The notes under the pieces are model-generated. The model saw only the letters and a program-made list of their open reading frames with translations, was not told the origin of the DNA and ran no database searches. Position numbers and translations under genes: made by a program. DNA of 64,000 nucleotides from Rhizophlyctis rosea (Eukaryota; Chytridiomycota; Chytridiomycetes; Rhizophlyctidales; Rhizophlyctidaceae), in assembly GCA_027596075.1 (NCBI GenBank), contig JADGJC010000175.1, forward strand, positions 21,948 to 85,947. The letters run 5' to 3'. Of this stretch, positions 48,184 through 59,800 are shown one piece after another; position 1 is the first letter of the stretch, and each line of letters opens with the position of its first letter.

Positions 48184-50331
48184 TCAATAATCCCGGTGGT
48201 AGTCCTCATCAACCCGAGCCCGTTTACGATTTGGTGTCCTACATGAGCAGCGATTTAGACTTTCAATCTATTGCCACGTTGAGAGCAACAACGGCTTACC
48301 CGTCTCGTTCCTCCGGTTCCCGCCCTCCTCGCCGATCATGGCCCCTTCCTGGTTCTGAAAATGGTGGAAACTCTTCCCGCCCATGAGGCGGACCGCGCTC
48401 GAATGGTGGTCCACCGCGATGTGGTGGCCCGTCACGTGGGAATGGTCCGGGCACTAGATTGCAATTTAGCTAGGCACTTTGCGATGCCGCGTCGGTCTGG
48501 TCGACTTACTGCCAGGTTCGTCCATGGGATAGAATTGCCGGTCACCGCGCATAGGCGGCGGCATTCCAGGACCCGGGCGCATCATGCCCGGCCGCATCGG
48601 TGGCCCTGGTGGTGGTCGTCGATATGGATCGAAACCGGGCATGTCCGGTGGCATAAATGGTGGCATGGGCCCAAACATATCCTAAACATTGGAGGATGAG
48701 ATTTTCGCTCTTTAACTGCCCCAAAATCTGCCACCTACCGGTCCTCCATACATTCCCATCGGTGGTGGTGGACCGCCTAGATCACAGAAAATCAGATAGT
48801 GTATAGGCGAATACGAGGATTGGGAGTAATACCATGGAAAGCGGGACCAAGTTCTTCGGGTGGGAAGCCGTCTCGCATTCGCTCCGCAACGACATCCTCG
48901 GGTATTCTGCACTCAAAATATCAGCTTTATTCCGAAAAACGTGTCGACAACCATGGGTACCCTTGTCCATCATCCCCCTCCCCTCCTAAAGGTATCACGG
49001 CCTCGTCCTGATCCCGCATTCTTTTCACTAAGCAAACATTGATGATATCAGAAAGCAGTTCATGAAGGTGAGCAATCGGCCGTCTGCACATACATGGGAT
49101 GACTGTTTGCGGTCCAGGTCGATTGAACACTGGTCGCTGCTGTATTCGCTGATACTTTGCTCCAGGCATGAATTGACCTCCCAACATTTGCACATCCGGT
49201 CCCAAATCTACATCCTGTGCATTGGGTTCATACGACTGCTCCTGGTCATCAGTACAAACGCCAAAAGTTCAGGATAACACACGAATTCGACTCACATGAA
49301 TCTGCTTCACGACATTCTGCTCCTCTCGCAGCCGCTTCTGTTTTGCCACATACGCCTTCCAAGTCTGTTCATTAAAACCATAATTGAAATAATCCGTAAT
49401 GTCAGCGCCCGGTCTTCTCCACGGTTTGTCCTCAATTTGTTCTAAGTCAAGATCGTATATCTCTTTCTCATCCACTTGTGCAACAGCATCAATGTCAATG
49501 GCGGACTTTGTGATGACGGCAGGTAGACTGGGCGGGGCGACTGTCCCATCTGTGCAGCATTTTTAGGTAGTTGAGCATGTGATTGAGTAGTACGTGCAGC
49601 GGTCTCCATACCTTGACGTGGTATAGGTGTGATGAAGGTATATGGGGATGTAGTTGTTGGAGTGGCGGGTTTTGGTTGTTGCGTTTTGTTTGTGGCAGGA
49701 GTGTTGTTGAGAACTAACGAGTTTCTTCTAGATAAGGCCATGAGCAAACAGAATTTGCGACGGTATCTAGCAAACAGAACGCACCTTTCTATTACGGGTT
49801 TCGGTGCTGGCGTGGTCGGCGCTGCGACGACGATATCCAAGTCCTGTTTGCGTGGCCAAAATGACTTGTTGGGCGAATTCTCTAGAAATCCAATAAAAGA
49901 CCCACTGACCTCATCGCTATCCTCTTCTTCCTCCTCCTCCTCCTCTTCTTCGTTTCCTATCTGAAGACTGCTGCCCTCCCCTGCCATTCTGCGCAGTCAA
50001 TTTGGGTAAGTAGCTGCGCAGTACCGCCAAGCAACTTCGGCACTCACGTGTCACCGGTGAAGGATTCAACAGTTGGTTGATCTTCCTCAAAACCTGGTGG
50101 TTCGTATGGCTCGTCTGGCGGTTCATATGGAGCGTCCTCCTCGACTGGCTCCTCAGTGGAGTCCGCAACAGGTTTTGGTCGTTCCGCCTCGAAGTTTGCT
50201 TCAGTGGTGACGACCGCTATGCGAGATATTACTAGCCAAATTTAGACCCGTTTCGAGAGCTGTGACGCCGTACCTATGGGCCCATCTTGACCGTCCTCGT
50301 CACCGTAGAGGTATTCGTCTACTTCGTCCAT
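48184..50331 (-). CDS. FIP1: Fip1-like pre-mRNA 3'-end processing factor
   Basis: Flexible subunit of the cleavage and polyadenylation factor that tethers poly(A) polymerase. The start is the ATG at 50331 (MDEVDEYLYGDEDGQDGP), giving an acidic N-terminus with repeats EPPDEPYEPPGFEED and a Glu run (EEEEEEEEE at about 49917-49945). The diagnostic Fip1 motif is DKPWRRPGADITDYFNYGF followed by NEQTWKAYVAKQKRLREEQ. The C-terminus is rich in Pro, Gly and Met (MFGPMPPFMPPDMPGFDPY; PPPGPPMRPGMMRPGPGMPP), then Arg/Gly/Glu-rich sequence, and ends RKRARVDEDYHRDY with TGA at 48184-48186. There are about nine exons. The Arg-rich end suggests RNA binding, as in animal FIP1L1. Confidence 0.9.
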
Positions 50332-50826
50332 AGTTCATGAACGATGAAGTGAGTGCAGATATAGATGGTATCAGAAAGGGAGGTGGGACTTGGGAGAGAA
50401 CATTTTGGTGGTGGTGAGTTGTGGCTTGGCCCTTCGTGAATCATGATGATGCTTGCATTTGCTGGGCCTCAAATCTTAGATCTTGAGCTTGAAAGCAGCT
50501 TCAAAGTCTTCTGTCTGAAAGGCATCTCAAACTGCTTGTACCTATCTATCTACCCAGTCCAGTTGAAAAGGTGCGAGGCGACACCTGTATTGGACCGGTA
50601 AACATAGATAACATACGCCAGCACCACCGCATCAGTGCGTATATTCGGGTCTAAGAGCATTTCAGACTTGGTCGGTTACGGTTTAGACACACTCCCTTTA
50701 GAATCCCATCACAATTGGTATCTCATACATAAATACAATATACGCTCTATATGCATAATAAAAAATTCATTGTCCAATGATCACGGTCTTCCGATTATAT
50801 GTGCTTATGTTCACGACTCGTCCACT
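50332..50826. other. Intergenic, nothing recognised
   Basis: 495 bp between the FIP1 start and a minus-strand small gene. It is AT-rich toward 50700-50770; no coding or RNA signal was seen. Confidence 0.45.
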
Positions 50827-51025
50827 TCATAGCCGTATTCTGGACGCATTGTCTCGTCGTAGTGTAGCTTTCACATAGACTGCTCCGAAAGCTGCAGCAA
50901 TGACTGTGAGGTTACTAGCTTCCCAAACAAAACATATATGGCTCCACATACCAAAGACACCGGCCAGGTACCACGAGGGAATCGTGGCTCTCTGAAGAGG
51001 AACCCTCAAATGGTGGTATAGCGAC
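50827..51025 (-). CDS. Small membrane protein (about 57 residues)
   Basis: Two minus-strand exons join in phase across a GT-AG intron (about 50912-50952). A start at the ATG near 51025 gives MALLGVLSLYHHLRVPLQRA then TIPSWYLAGVFG and VIAAAFGAVYVKATLRRDN, ending with TGA at 50827-50829. One clear hydrophobic segment, perhaps two, is followed by a basic end. The size and the P-S-W-Y-L-A then hydrophobic pattern recall small mitochondrial ATP-synthase-associated subunits such as Atp19, but the match is weak. A further open segment at 51112-51294 (MKLVRVRKAFTPKMDQEDVA) lies just upstream with a strong donor (GTAAGT), but its phase does not fit this frame, so it may belong to the 5' UTR or to another gene. 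Confidence 0.4.
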
Positions 51026-51579
51026 AGGACCCCAAGCAACGCCATTAGGACTACTATGGGGCAATGTCTGTTAATAAGTTAATAACAACTCGCACCGTCC
51101 AGCAAAGGACGCTACTTGACACTTACATGAGGAATTGGGGAAACGAAAACCGAAATTACCTCGCTGGGTGTATTGTGTAAATAAACTGTTCCGGAACCTG
51201 TCAATTTTTGGCCATGTGGGATGGAGACACCCAACGCCACATCCTCTTGATCCATTTTTGGAGTGAAAGCCTTGCGAACTCGGACCAACTTCATAATTTC
51301 ATTAGCTTTCACTCACATTAGCAGAGCAACCAAATGACGTTGTGCTGGGATACAGTCGCAGAATTGACGTGTTCCCCGGACTGCATGCCTTTCCGTGCTG
51401 GTCCTGAACAATTTTGATCAACATTGGATAAACTTTGTTTGAAACACTATCTCACAGCTATGACTGTTATGCACACTACAATTCAACATACTACTACAGA
51501 TGAATGCTACATAAATGCTACCTATGACACGCAGGCAAGTATTCAAGACGAACGATGCACGCTCCAAAGCTCGCCAGCC

Positions 51580-53840
51580 TTAATCCGTGTCAACTTCCTC
51601 CCGAACCTCAAACCACTGATCCGGCAGACTGACTGCCAAATCAACCTTCCCGCAACCAGCGTCGCATTGCATTTGCATGGCCTGTTCACTCGATTGTTCC
51701 ACATCGCTGAGCTGCGGGAATGGGACAGTCGAGGTCTGTACGTTGAGGGGCGCAAATTCCTCAGGTGGGTGATTCTCGTTCCCTTTCGTCGGTACGTCAA
51801 TGCCATTTGAGAGGTCTTCTATGAATGCGTCCGTAAGTTCGCCACCGGTCGTTTCTTTCACTGTGGCATCTTCTTTGGCGCATGCCCGTTTGGGGGCCAG
51901 AGTATTCGCTTCGAGGGCTTGAAGTAACTCGTACGTGAGGCCGAGAACTCGTGCTGCATCTGGTAAGCCCATGACTAGTCATTGGTTATGAGCAGGAAGC
52001 TCACCACGACTCGCTAGCATGTCACTGCTGAGATCGATCATCGCTTGATCGACCCTGTTCAACTGCGCAAATCATCAGCACTTATACGGAATCAATTATC
52101 AACACGCATACCTCCATCTGATGAGCCAAGAACTCGGGCTCGTCTTGTTCCATTCCTGCCGGGATAGCTCAGCACAAATCATTTCCATATGCCTGCGTTA
52201 TGCACTCACTGGCCAGGGCCAGCCGTGTTGCTTGTTCATTTTCCTGTTCCTATTGGTGGCGTAGTCCAATCTAGAGTCACTTTGCGATAGTTTGGTTATA
52301 GCTTCAGACCACGTACAATTTTCGCGCATTGCATACGCCAGTCAACTTGAGTCGAAGACGTCACCGGAAACTTCGTTCTTTCATGGACTCGGTTCTTCTT
52401 GAACGCTACTCCATTGTCAAAGCTGTCGCTACTTGAAATCAAGCCGTGAGATGTTGCAAGGTACGTACGTTGTAGAGCCAAATCAACAGCTGCCACTGCA
52501 GGAAGCTTGTGGGAACTTTGCAAAGGGATGACATCCATCGGCTTGCGAGAAGTTGTCCGATTCGAGCCTCCCAGTGTTGGCACGTTTGGCATTGACGACG
52601 TAGAATCCATCGATCCACCGATATCTTGGCATTCGTCAAGAACTGCATGTTCAACGGAAACTTGGGGCTCAATACTGTGGGGCAACTGGGCGAGTGGGCT
52701 TGCTTCGTAGTGGACCTCTGTCAATGTAGTTAAGCCTGACGCTGCCCTGTTGTGCCTTCTCAGAAATCATGCGAACCGTGACGCATATCAGGAGTTTGTT
52801 TTGACTCAGCGAGCAAATCGTCGTCGTGCGGTCGCTTGGTGCTTCCTAAATCTATGGTCAGGACCTTCTTTCACATTTCAATGTTTGATAACCTACCATT
52901 CATGGGAACAGTGACTTTCTGTTGACCATTGCCTGTTTGGACCCTAGTGTCCACGAAAGGGCTGCTGCCGCGCAGGAAGGACGGTCGCTTTTGAGGCACC
53001 CTTCCTACCATTGTAAGTTTGCGCGGTTTTTCGTGAGTGGCATTCGTTTGTAGGTCTTCTTGCATTACGCCGCTGGCAGCATGCTCGCCAACAAATACTT
53101 TCTGGGGCAAAGCTACACATGAATTGTGTTAGATATTGAAGGCTGTCGGTAATCACTTCGCGTCTGTACCGCAATGTTCCGACATTTTTGACTCCTCAAG
53201 GAATTCGGGGAAGCTCTTCTCCTTCACGACTGGCACTGACGCGTCTTCCACAGGCGGCGTATTGTCTTGTGCAGGTGCAGACTGTGCAGAGTCGGCTTGT
53301 ACGGGTGAAACCTGAAGTTGTGACTGTCTGTTTCTTTTGAACGCTGATTGAAAAGACGGTTGCCGGGTAGGGATTCGGAGAGGCGACGTGAAATTGAGCA
53401 ACTTCGGTTGTAATTTGAGCCCTTCTAATAATTTGAGTATCGTGTGTGGGAGCGCGGAACGCAGTCCACCACTTTTGCGCACCTGTCGCTTGTCTCTGTG
53501 CGTTATCTTCGATGGATGGGGCTGAGTTGGGGGCCTCAGGCTGCGTTTGCTGAATTTGGACTTCATTGGACAGCACTTTCCCAAAAGGGACATTGTCGCT
53601 GGACCGTTTGCGCGACCCTTGGTTCTCCTGGGCGGATGGGAAGCCGAAAACTATGTCCCGACCCGTGCCGGACGCAGCTTTACCCTTTCCAAAGAAGCCT
53701 TGAAACAAGTTGGGCAGTGAGGATGACTTCGAGGTCGAAGCCGGCGACAAGATGCTGTTGATGTCAAAGAAGGGCGAGTGCGGTTTGACAGAGACCCCTT
53801 CAGACCCCGAGTCCGCCATGGCCAAATTAGCTGATATCAT
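51580..53840 (-). CDS. Unrecognised, largely disordered nuclear-type protein
   Basis: Multi-exon gene from ATG 53840 (MISANLAMADSGSEG; a second ATG at 53819) to TAA at 51580-51582. The composition is Ser/Thr/Pro/Gln-rich with few hydrophobic clusters: FFDINSILSPASTSKSSSLP, LFQGFFGKGKAASGTGRDIV, LLNFTSPLRIPTRQPSFQSA, EKSFPEFLEESKMSEHC and RPSFLRGSSPFVDTRVQTG. Towards the end there is a short helical part (RMQCAKIV, QENEQATRLALA, MEQDEPEFLAHQMEV, DAARVLGLTYELLQALE). Basic clusters (RKRSS, TKRPHDDD) suggest the nucleus. No domain was recognised. The helical C-terminal region is the best candidate for a conserved interaction segment. It diverges from the gene at 54134. Confidence 0.5.
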
Positions 53841-54133
53841 GGAAGGAACGCTGTGTATTTTGGTGGGAGATCGTGGGAAGCGTGGGAAAGGAAGGGAGGC
53901 TCCCAACAACCTCTTGCACACAAGAGTGCCCACATCCCACTTCACAAGCTGGGTAGCCATGTGGCTTTTCATGTTACGTAAGATGGTGTGCCTGTCCAGT
54001 CCCCGCCCACCTCCCAACCAAACTGGTCCGACCAAATGTTTCATCCGGCGCTAAAAACTGTATGCCCTAATAAGCACTTGAAACGTAGCCCCATAGCTCA
54101 CAAGAAACGGAAATACCAGAAGGACGGCGGCCG
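53841..54133. promoter_or_regulatory. Divergent intergenic region between two unrecognised genes
   Basis: 293 bp between opposite start codons, presumably both promoters. The minus-strand frame stays open for a while upstream of 53840 but shows nothing recognisable. Confidence 0.4.
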
Positions 54134-56654
54134 ATGGCAGACTTTCCAGTAAACGGCAGATCGTCCATCACGTCCCCCAGAGCCTCATCAGGAAAACCCC
54201 ATCGTTCGCGCAACACTAGTGGTAAAGCGAATCGCAGTAGCGCACACAGGATAGATCCGGATCATGTAGAGAACCTGCCTGAGCCTCCTTCATTGCCAAT
54301 AGAAGGGAGGGGTCACGCTGACTCAGAAGGTGTTGCATTAAAGGTTTTAAAGGTGTGTACTTCAGATACAGTAACGTGCACAAGCTTCTCTTGCCGATGC
54401 CCATGAAAACAGGATGTACTACCACCGCTATCTTCCTCACGTCCGGCCTCGGCACAATTTGGAGCATACCCATCTATGTTGCGGGATGTTTCAGGTGGTG
54501 CCTCAATGCCGCCGGATCTCGATCATCCTCCTTCAAAAAACAGAGTGAAGTCGGCGGGCTTGCCAGAGCACACTGTCCCGGTTTCCCGAAGAGCATGGCA
54601 CTCGGTCAATCAAATCACGTTGGCGCGCTCCGCATCCAAATCCGCGGCAACCTTCAACAGCGGCGACGAGTCGGCCTTTGAGTCCATAGCTGTGGGCATT
54701 GAAGGTCGTGCAATGCCAGTCACTGACCCCGCTGCTGTTGTTGTGCTACCGGAGGCAGCCACTGTACGCGCAACGTCAGGCAAAAAGTCCGTGTCTTTTG
54801 CAGGCGGATCCCCTTCCCCTCAAAATCCCAGTTTGAACCTGGGTTTCGGCGACGATTCTTCTTCAACTACGAGCTACGCACCAACTTTCAACTTCAAAAA
54901 TGACCAAAACCTCCAATTTGAGATGCAAGAAGCGCGCACTTTCATGCGAGTGCTGCAGCGTGAAGGCAACGTCAAATTCATGGCCTTGGCAAATGACGAG
55001 AGTGGAAGAAGTTCGCTTGTTTCTCCAGCGGGACCGCCTGTGGCTCCCGTCAATAAACCATCAAGAAGGAATGTGAGAGGCCTGGCGGCTGAGGCTCTCA
55101 AAGCAACCCCTGTGGTAACTCCTCCTCCGCCTCCCCCACCTCCACCAAAATCACCAACACCGCCCCCAACGCCTCCACCTGCTGACTTAGAAGCAATTGC
55201 TGAGCCCCCAACAGAACTCATCATTGAGCCGGGACCTGTTCCACTTGCCACAGAAGAGACTCAAAAAGAGGTACAGGAGGCGGAGTTGCAGCCGGAACCT
55301 GCACCTTCAGAAGCTCCCGACGCGGTGACAGAAACGCCTGGTAGGCTTCCACTGCTTGATACTACACACCGCCATGAATATTGACCTTCCCTGACATTAG
55401 AACCATCACCTCTTGACATCCCGGAGGAAACCCTTGAAGCTGTCATCACTCCAGAGGAACAAATTCCAGGTACATTCATAACGCATTTAGTGTCTGAGGA
55501 AATAAAAGAACTTACACATACTTCACCAGTTGTCGTGATCGAAGCAACGCCAGAAGTGGAACCAATACAGGAGCAATCGGAGGCGCATACAGACTTTGAG
55601 CCCGGATTCTTCTGTATGTATGCACTATGAAATAGCGTCAAGTTCTGATATGCGACAGTGTCTACACTCCACTGACCACTTGCCCATCAGTCAATGAAGA
55701 AGTGGAACCCGAACCAAGCAGCATTGCTCTTGGTCTGTCAAGACCATCCACCAGTTTCACCGCGCAGGAGGTAAGCTCCAAAATAGACTATCCAATGTTG
55801 TACTATACTTTGAAATAGCATGCTAATCATATGCGCACATCAAGCGACCTGTTCCGTCTCCAGTAGCATTTGTCAAAGTCACAAAAGAGGTATGCCGTCA
55901 CAAAATTCCCATCGCAATTGCTTGTAACGAACTTTCCAAAGCAGCACCCACGATTAGAACCCGAACTATATGACGCTACACTAATGATGAAACGCTGGAA
56001 CCGCCGACAACAAACTTTCCTTCAGCAACTAAACGGTAACTCTCTAACAGCCCTATCAAACGTCAGTACGGCATCCCCACCTCACACTAAATCACCAACC
56101 CTAACACTACTCTCATCCAATTACCCCAGTACTCCCTCTCCCAAAAACTCTACGACCGCCGCGCAGAAACAATAGACAACAAATATGCCAACGTAGGGCG
56201 CGCCCGCATCCTTGAAAAGCTTGGCAAACTAGCATTGGAAGAACGCCGTCGTCAACTTGTTCGCACAGCCTCAGCAGCTCCTTGGCGAGATGCTGTGTGG
56301 TCCGCCCCGGCCGCTTTGCAGGGTGCAAGACTGCGCTGTGAGGCTGGGTGTGGGACGGCCGATGATCATATACATATTCAGAGGAGGAGGATGAACAAGA
56401 CAGCACCTGCAGCATTGCAACCACGGAACACTGGCGGAGATAGAGACGAGCATTTTTCGAGCACAACTCAACTTGCATCACAAATGCTTCGTCCTTCAAC
56501 TGAAGGTGCAGGTGTTCGACGAAGTAGAAGCCGTCGGGATAAAGTTAGGAGCACCCTTCCATCACGACAATCAGAACGCACATGTCTAGAAAGCCGAGAA
56601 AACATCTTGTCCCACTCATCCAGATTACGTCGTGCACGTGTTTATGTTTCATAG
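54134..56654 (+). CDS. Unrecognised Pro/Glu-rich protein with basic helical C-terminus
   Basis: The start is the ATG at 54134 (MADFPVNGRSSITSPRASSG). An intron at about 54352-54411 joins ALKVLK to DVLPPLSSSRPASAQFG. The long second exon carries GKKSVSFAGG, a helical piece (NLQFEMQEARTFMRVLQREG) and a poly-Pro stretch (about 55120-55180). An acidic Pro/Glu-rich region split by small introns follows (PSPLDIPEETLEAVITPEEQ; VNEEVEPEPSSIALGLS). The C-terminal part is helical and Arg-rich (LYDATLMMKRWNRRQQTFLQ, YSLSQKLYDRRAETIDNKYA, RARILEKLGKLALEERRRQL) and ends RRARVYVS with TAG at 56652-56654. The helical block is the only segment likely to fold. No known family was recognised. It converges on TALPID3, but a shared function is only a guess. 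Confidence 0.55.
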
Positions 56655-56738
56655 AGTAGATTAGTATATATATAGAGTAGTTAGGTAAAGAGTATTTTCA
56701 GAGTAGTTGTAGCAGCACATGTCACCACAAGCACTTTG

Positions 56739-56868
56739 AATCAATAATGAGTAGTGACCGTCTCCCCATCCGAAATCATTCGTTTCCAGTGTTGTCAGCT
56801 TGCAATCAATAATGAGTAGTGACCGTTTCCCCATCCGAAAGCATTCGTTTCCAGTGTAGTCAGCTTGC
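56739..56868. repeat. Two-copy 65-bp tandem duplication
   Basis: Unit beginning AATCAATAATGAGTAGTGAC at 56739 and again at 56804; the copies differ at only a few positions. It lies in the 3' space between two convergent genes, outside both coding regions. Confidence 0.9.
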
Positions 56869-56892
56869 ATGCATGTTTCTATTTTGAGACAC

Positions 56893-59800
56893 CTAGTTTT
56901 CAGTCGGCCGATCAAACGGTACATGCACAATCTCCGACAAATGATCCAATGTAGCATTCAACTCCTGATGCGATCCATCCCCGACCCGAGTGACATCCAA
57001 GCTTACAGGCGATCTAGTATTGGCGCTAGGCGGCGTGTTCTCCGGAGTACGATTATGCCACTGCTCATGTGATCTGATAATATTGAATTTCAGTATAATC
57101 ATCCAACACCTCAGCAAAACACATACAATCACTCACAGAGGCGACAAACTCGTCAGCCCATGTTGCCCACCCATCCTTTCATTCCGCAAAAACTCCCTAG
57201 GATCCGGCAACATGAACCGTCTACCTCCACGACCCGACTGATCCCTCAACTTTGAGAAATCCAACGAACTGATCACAGAGCTTTCCGACCGAGATGGCGT
57301 TTTACTTCCAGGCGGCAAGTAATTCTCTTCCCCGGAAGGTTCAGTCCGCTCACTCGGGCCGCCTCGTAAGTCGTTGTCATCTCGCTTTTGTTGATTCAAA
57401 GCAGACGATCTGATACTATCTCTCGCGACATCTGAAGGGAAATCACCGCCGGTAATGGGACGGAAGAAGTCGCCCTCAGAATCATTCCGTCCAACCGGCT
57501 GCACCGACGTCGACTGAACTCTCAAGAACCCTTTTGACATCCCCGCATCATGTCGCTCAGAAAAGAGGTCCGACGAATACTCGCTCAACCCCGCCGTAGT
57601 ATCCTCATAAACCTCATCTTCCAAAGCCTTACTTCCAGCAGAAGCGGAGCCCGGTCGCGCAAGTCCCTCCCTACTTGATGATTCCCGACTGCGTCGCCTA
57701 GACCCCACCCCACGTGTTTTGCCGAGAGAAGCTCTGAACGAACCAAGGAATGCGTCCCGGAGTTTCGAACGGACTTCGTCATGTGACGTAGGACTTTTGT
57801 CAGCGCTTCGTGTTGGACCTTGGTCAGGTACAGGAATCCGCGAAGACCTGCCCATCACTCCTACTTCATCCGACGGGCCCGCGTGTGTTGACACATCTGC
57901 GCCTGTAATGTGCCATTGCGTCAACGGCAAAATCGTGAAGACCATCTGAAAGGATACTCACGTTTTTTTTGTCTATGCCCAATCAAACCTAAGGAAATCT
58001 CCCCTTCCTCGGGACTACTCCACGATCCTTCGTCTGCACCAGGACGATCTAGACAACCAAACTTCAATTATCAATCTTCACATACACCACCCCACAAACC
58101 CATACCTGCCACCATCTCACGACTCTCAAACTCCGCCTCGTCCACCACCTCACCCCACCTATCATGCTGTCTCACAACCTCCCCCTCCTCAATCCCAAAC
58201 CGTATCAACACTTCCCCAAGAGAAGTAGGATCAGACCCACTACTCGTCGTGATCTCCCCCTCAGTAGTAGTCCCACTCGACTTGCCACCCTCTTCCCGTC
58301 TTTTCCTTTTTCCCACATACCCAACATCACCTTCCCCACGCGAACGATCAAGATCCGGACGTGAACGGTGAGTAAACCGTTCACGTGAGATCCTCCCGTC
58401 GTCGCGAAGATTTTCCATAATCGTACCGCGGATAACATTCATTTGACCCGAACTCAGGACTTCGCCTTCACTGTTTGCGGGTAACGTCAGGCAACAGGTT
58501 CGTATCTCAAAACAAGACAACAAGGAGCGCGGCATACCTGTAAAGATTTGTCAAGACTTCTCCCTCCGAAGGTAGAGTAGAGAGCGTGGAAGTGAACCCG
58601 AGTGAAGTCAGAAGGCTAGATCCTCCCGTCGCTGGATTTGTCATGGACGACTCCAAAGGCGTCGGCAAGTCAGTCGAGACATGACTCTAATCAGCGCAGA
58701 TATCAGTTGGGAAACGTTGGTTAGATCAACTGTGTCAAACACGGTACCTCGACAGGCAGTGGAGTTTCTTCCGGGACTGCAATATAAGGTTCCTCAGCCG
58801 GCATTGACGGCTCCGGAAAATCTTCAACAACTTCCGTAGTCTGTATCTCAACAGACTCAACCGATTTCTGCGCCAACACCCTCGCCTCATCCAAAAGTCG
58901 CCTCATCTCCTCCTCCTTCTCACGCAACTGCGCATCCCAACCCTGAATCTCCTTCTCTTTCCGTACCCGCTCCAACTCATACAACTCCCTCGCCTTAGCC
59001 GCCTCCTCAGCAAGTCTAGCCGCCTCCTCCGCCGCTTTCCGTTCCACTTCCTCCCGCATCCGTTTACCCCTCTCTTCCGCCTCCTGCAATTCCCGCAAAA
59101 GTCGCTGCTCCTCACTAGCCCACATTTGCTTCTGCAAATCAGCTTCCTCCCTCCGTCTAGCATCACGATCCTCACTCTCTTTCCTCAAAAGACGCATCTC
59201 ATCTACCATAGCTTGTCGCGCATCCTCTTCCGCTTTACGCCTCTGCTCCCTTTCCGCTTCTTCGGCCTGGAGCTTCGCCTTCTCAGCTTCTTCTCTTGCT
59301 CGTTTCAATTCTGCCAGGACGTCGTGATGTGCGTCGCGTGTTATTATGTGAGTTTCGAGAGAAACGACGTCATCCGCTATTGCGTCTGCGACCAAGCCGT
59401 ATGCGATCTCCAACTCTTGCGGTGTGGGCGGAAGAATCATTGGTGTAATGATTGCCGCTTCGTCCGTCCCTATGCACTTTTCCTCAAGTACTGGCGGCTC
59501 TCGTTCGATCAGATTGAGCCGAACGGCGGGCTTTGGTGGGCTAGGTGTAGGAGGCTTGGGCATCTCGGCTTGTATTTGCTCGTCCACATGCTCAGGACTG
59601 GTAGATTCTGAGGAAGTATGTGTGTTCACATGATTGCTTTGGAAGGATGACACCTAAATCCATCTCACCTCCCTCCTGGCTCCGATTCGCCGCCAAAAGA
59701 CGGAGCAACACTTCGTTTTGAATCCACTCAGCAACACGTTTGTCTCTTTCATTGTCAGAAATGGTCTGCACCTCAGCACTGCAAGAGGAAACTGATCAGC

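Noticed and set aside
51112..51294. First exon of the small membrane protein (MKLVRVRKAF segment)
   Set aside because: Neither of its donors matches the phase of the downstream exon, so joining them would break the membrane segment's frame.
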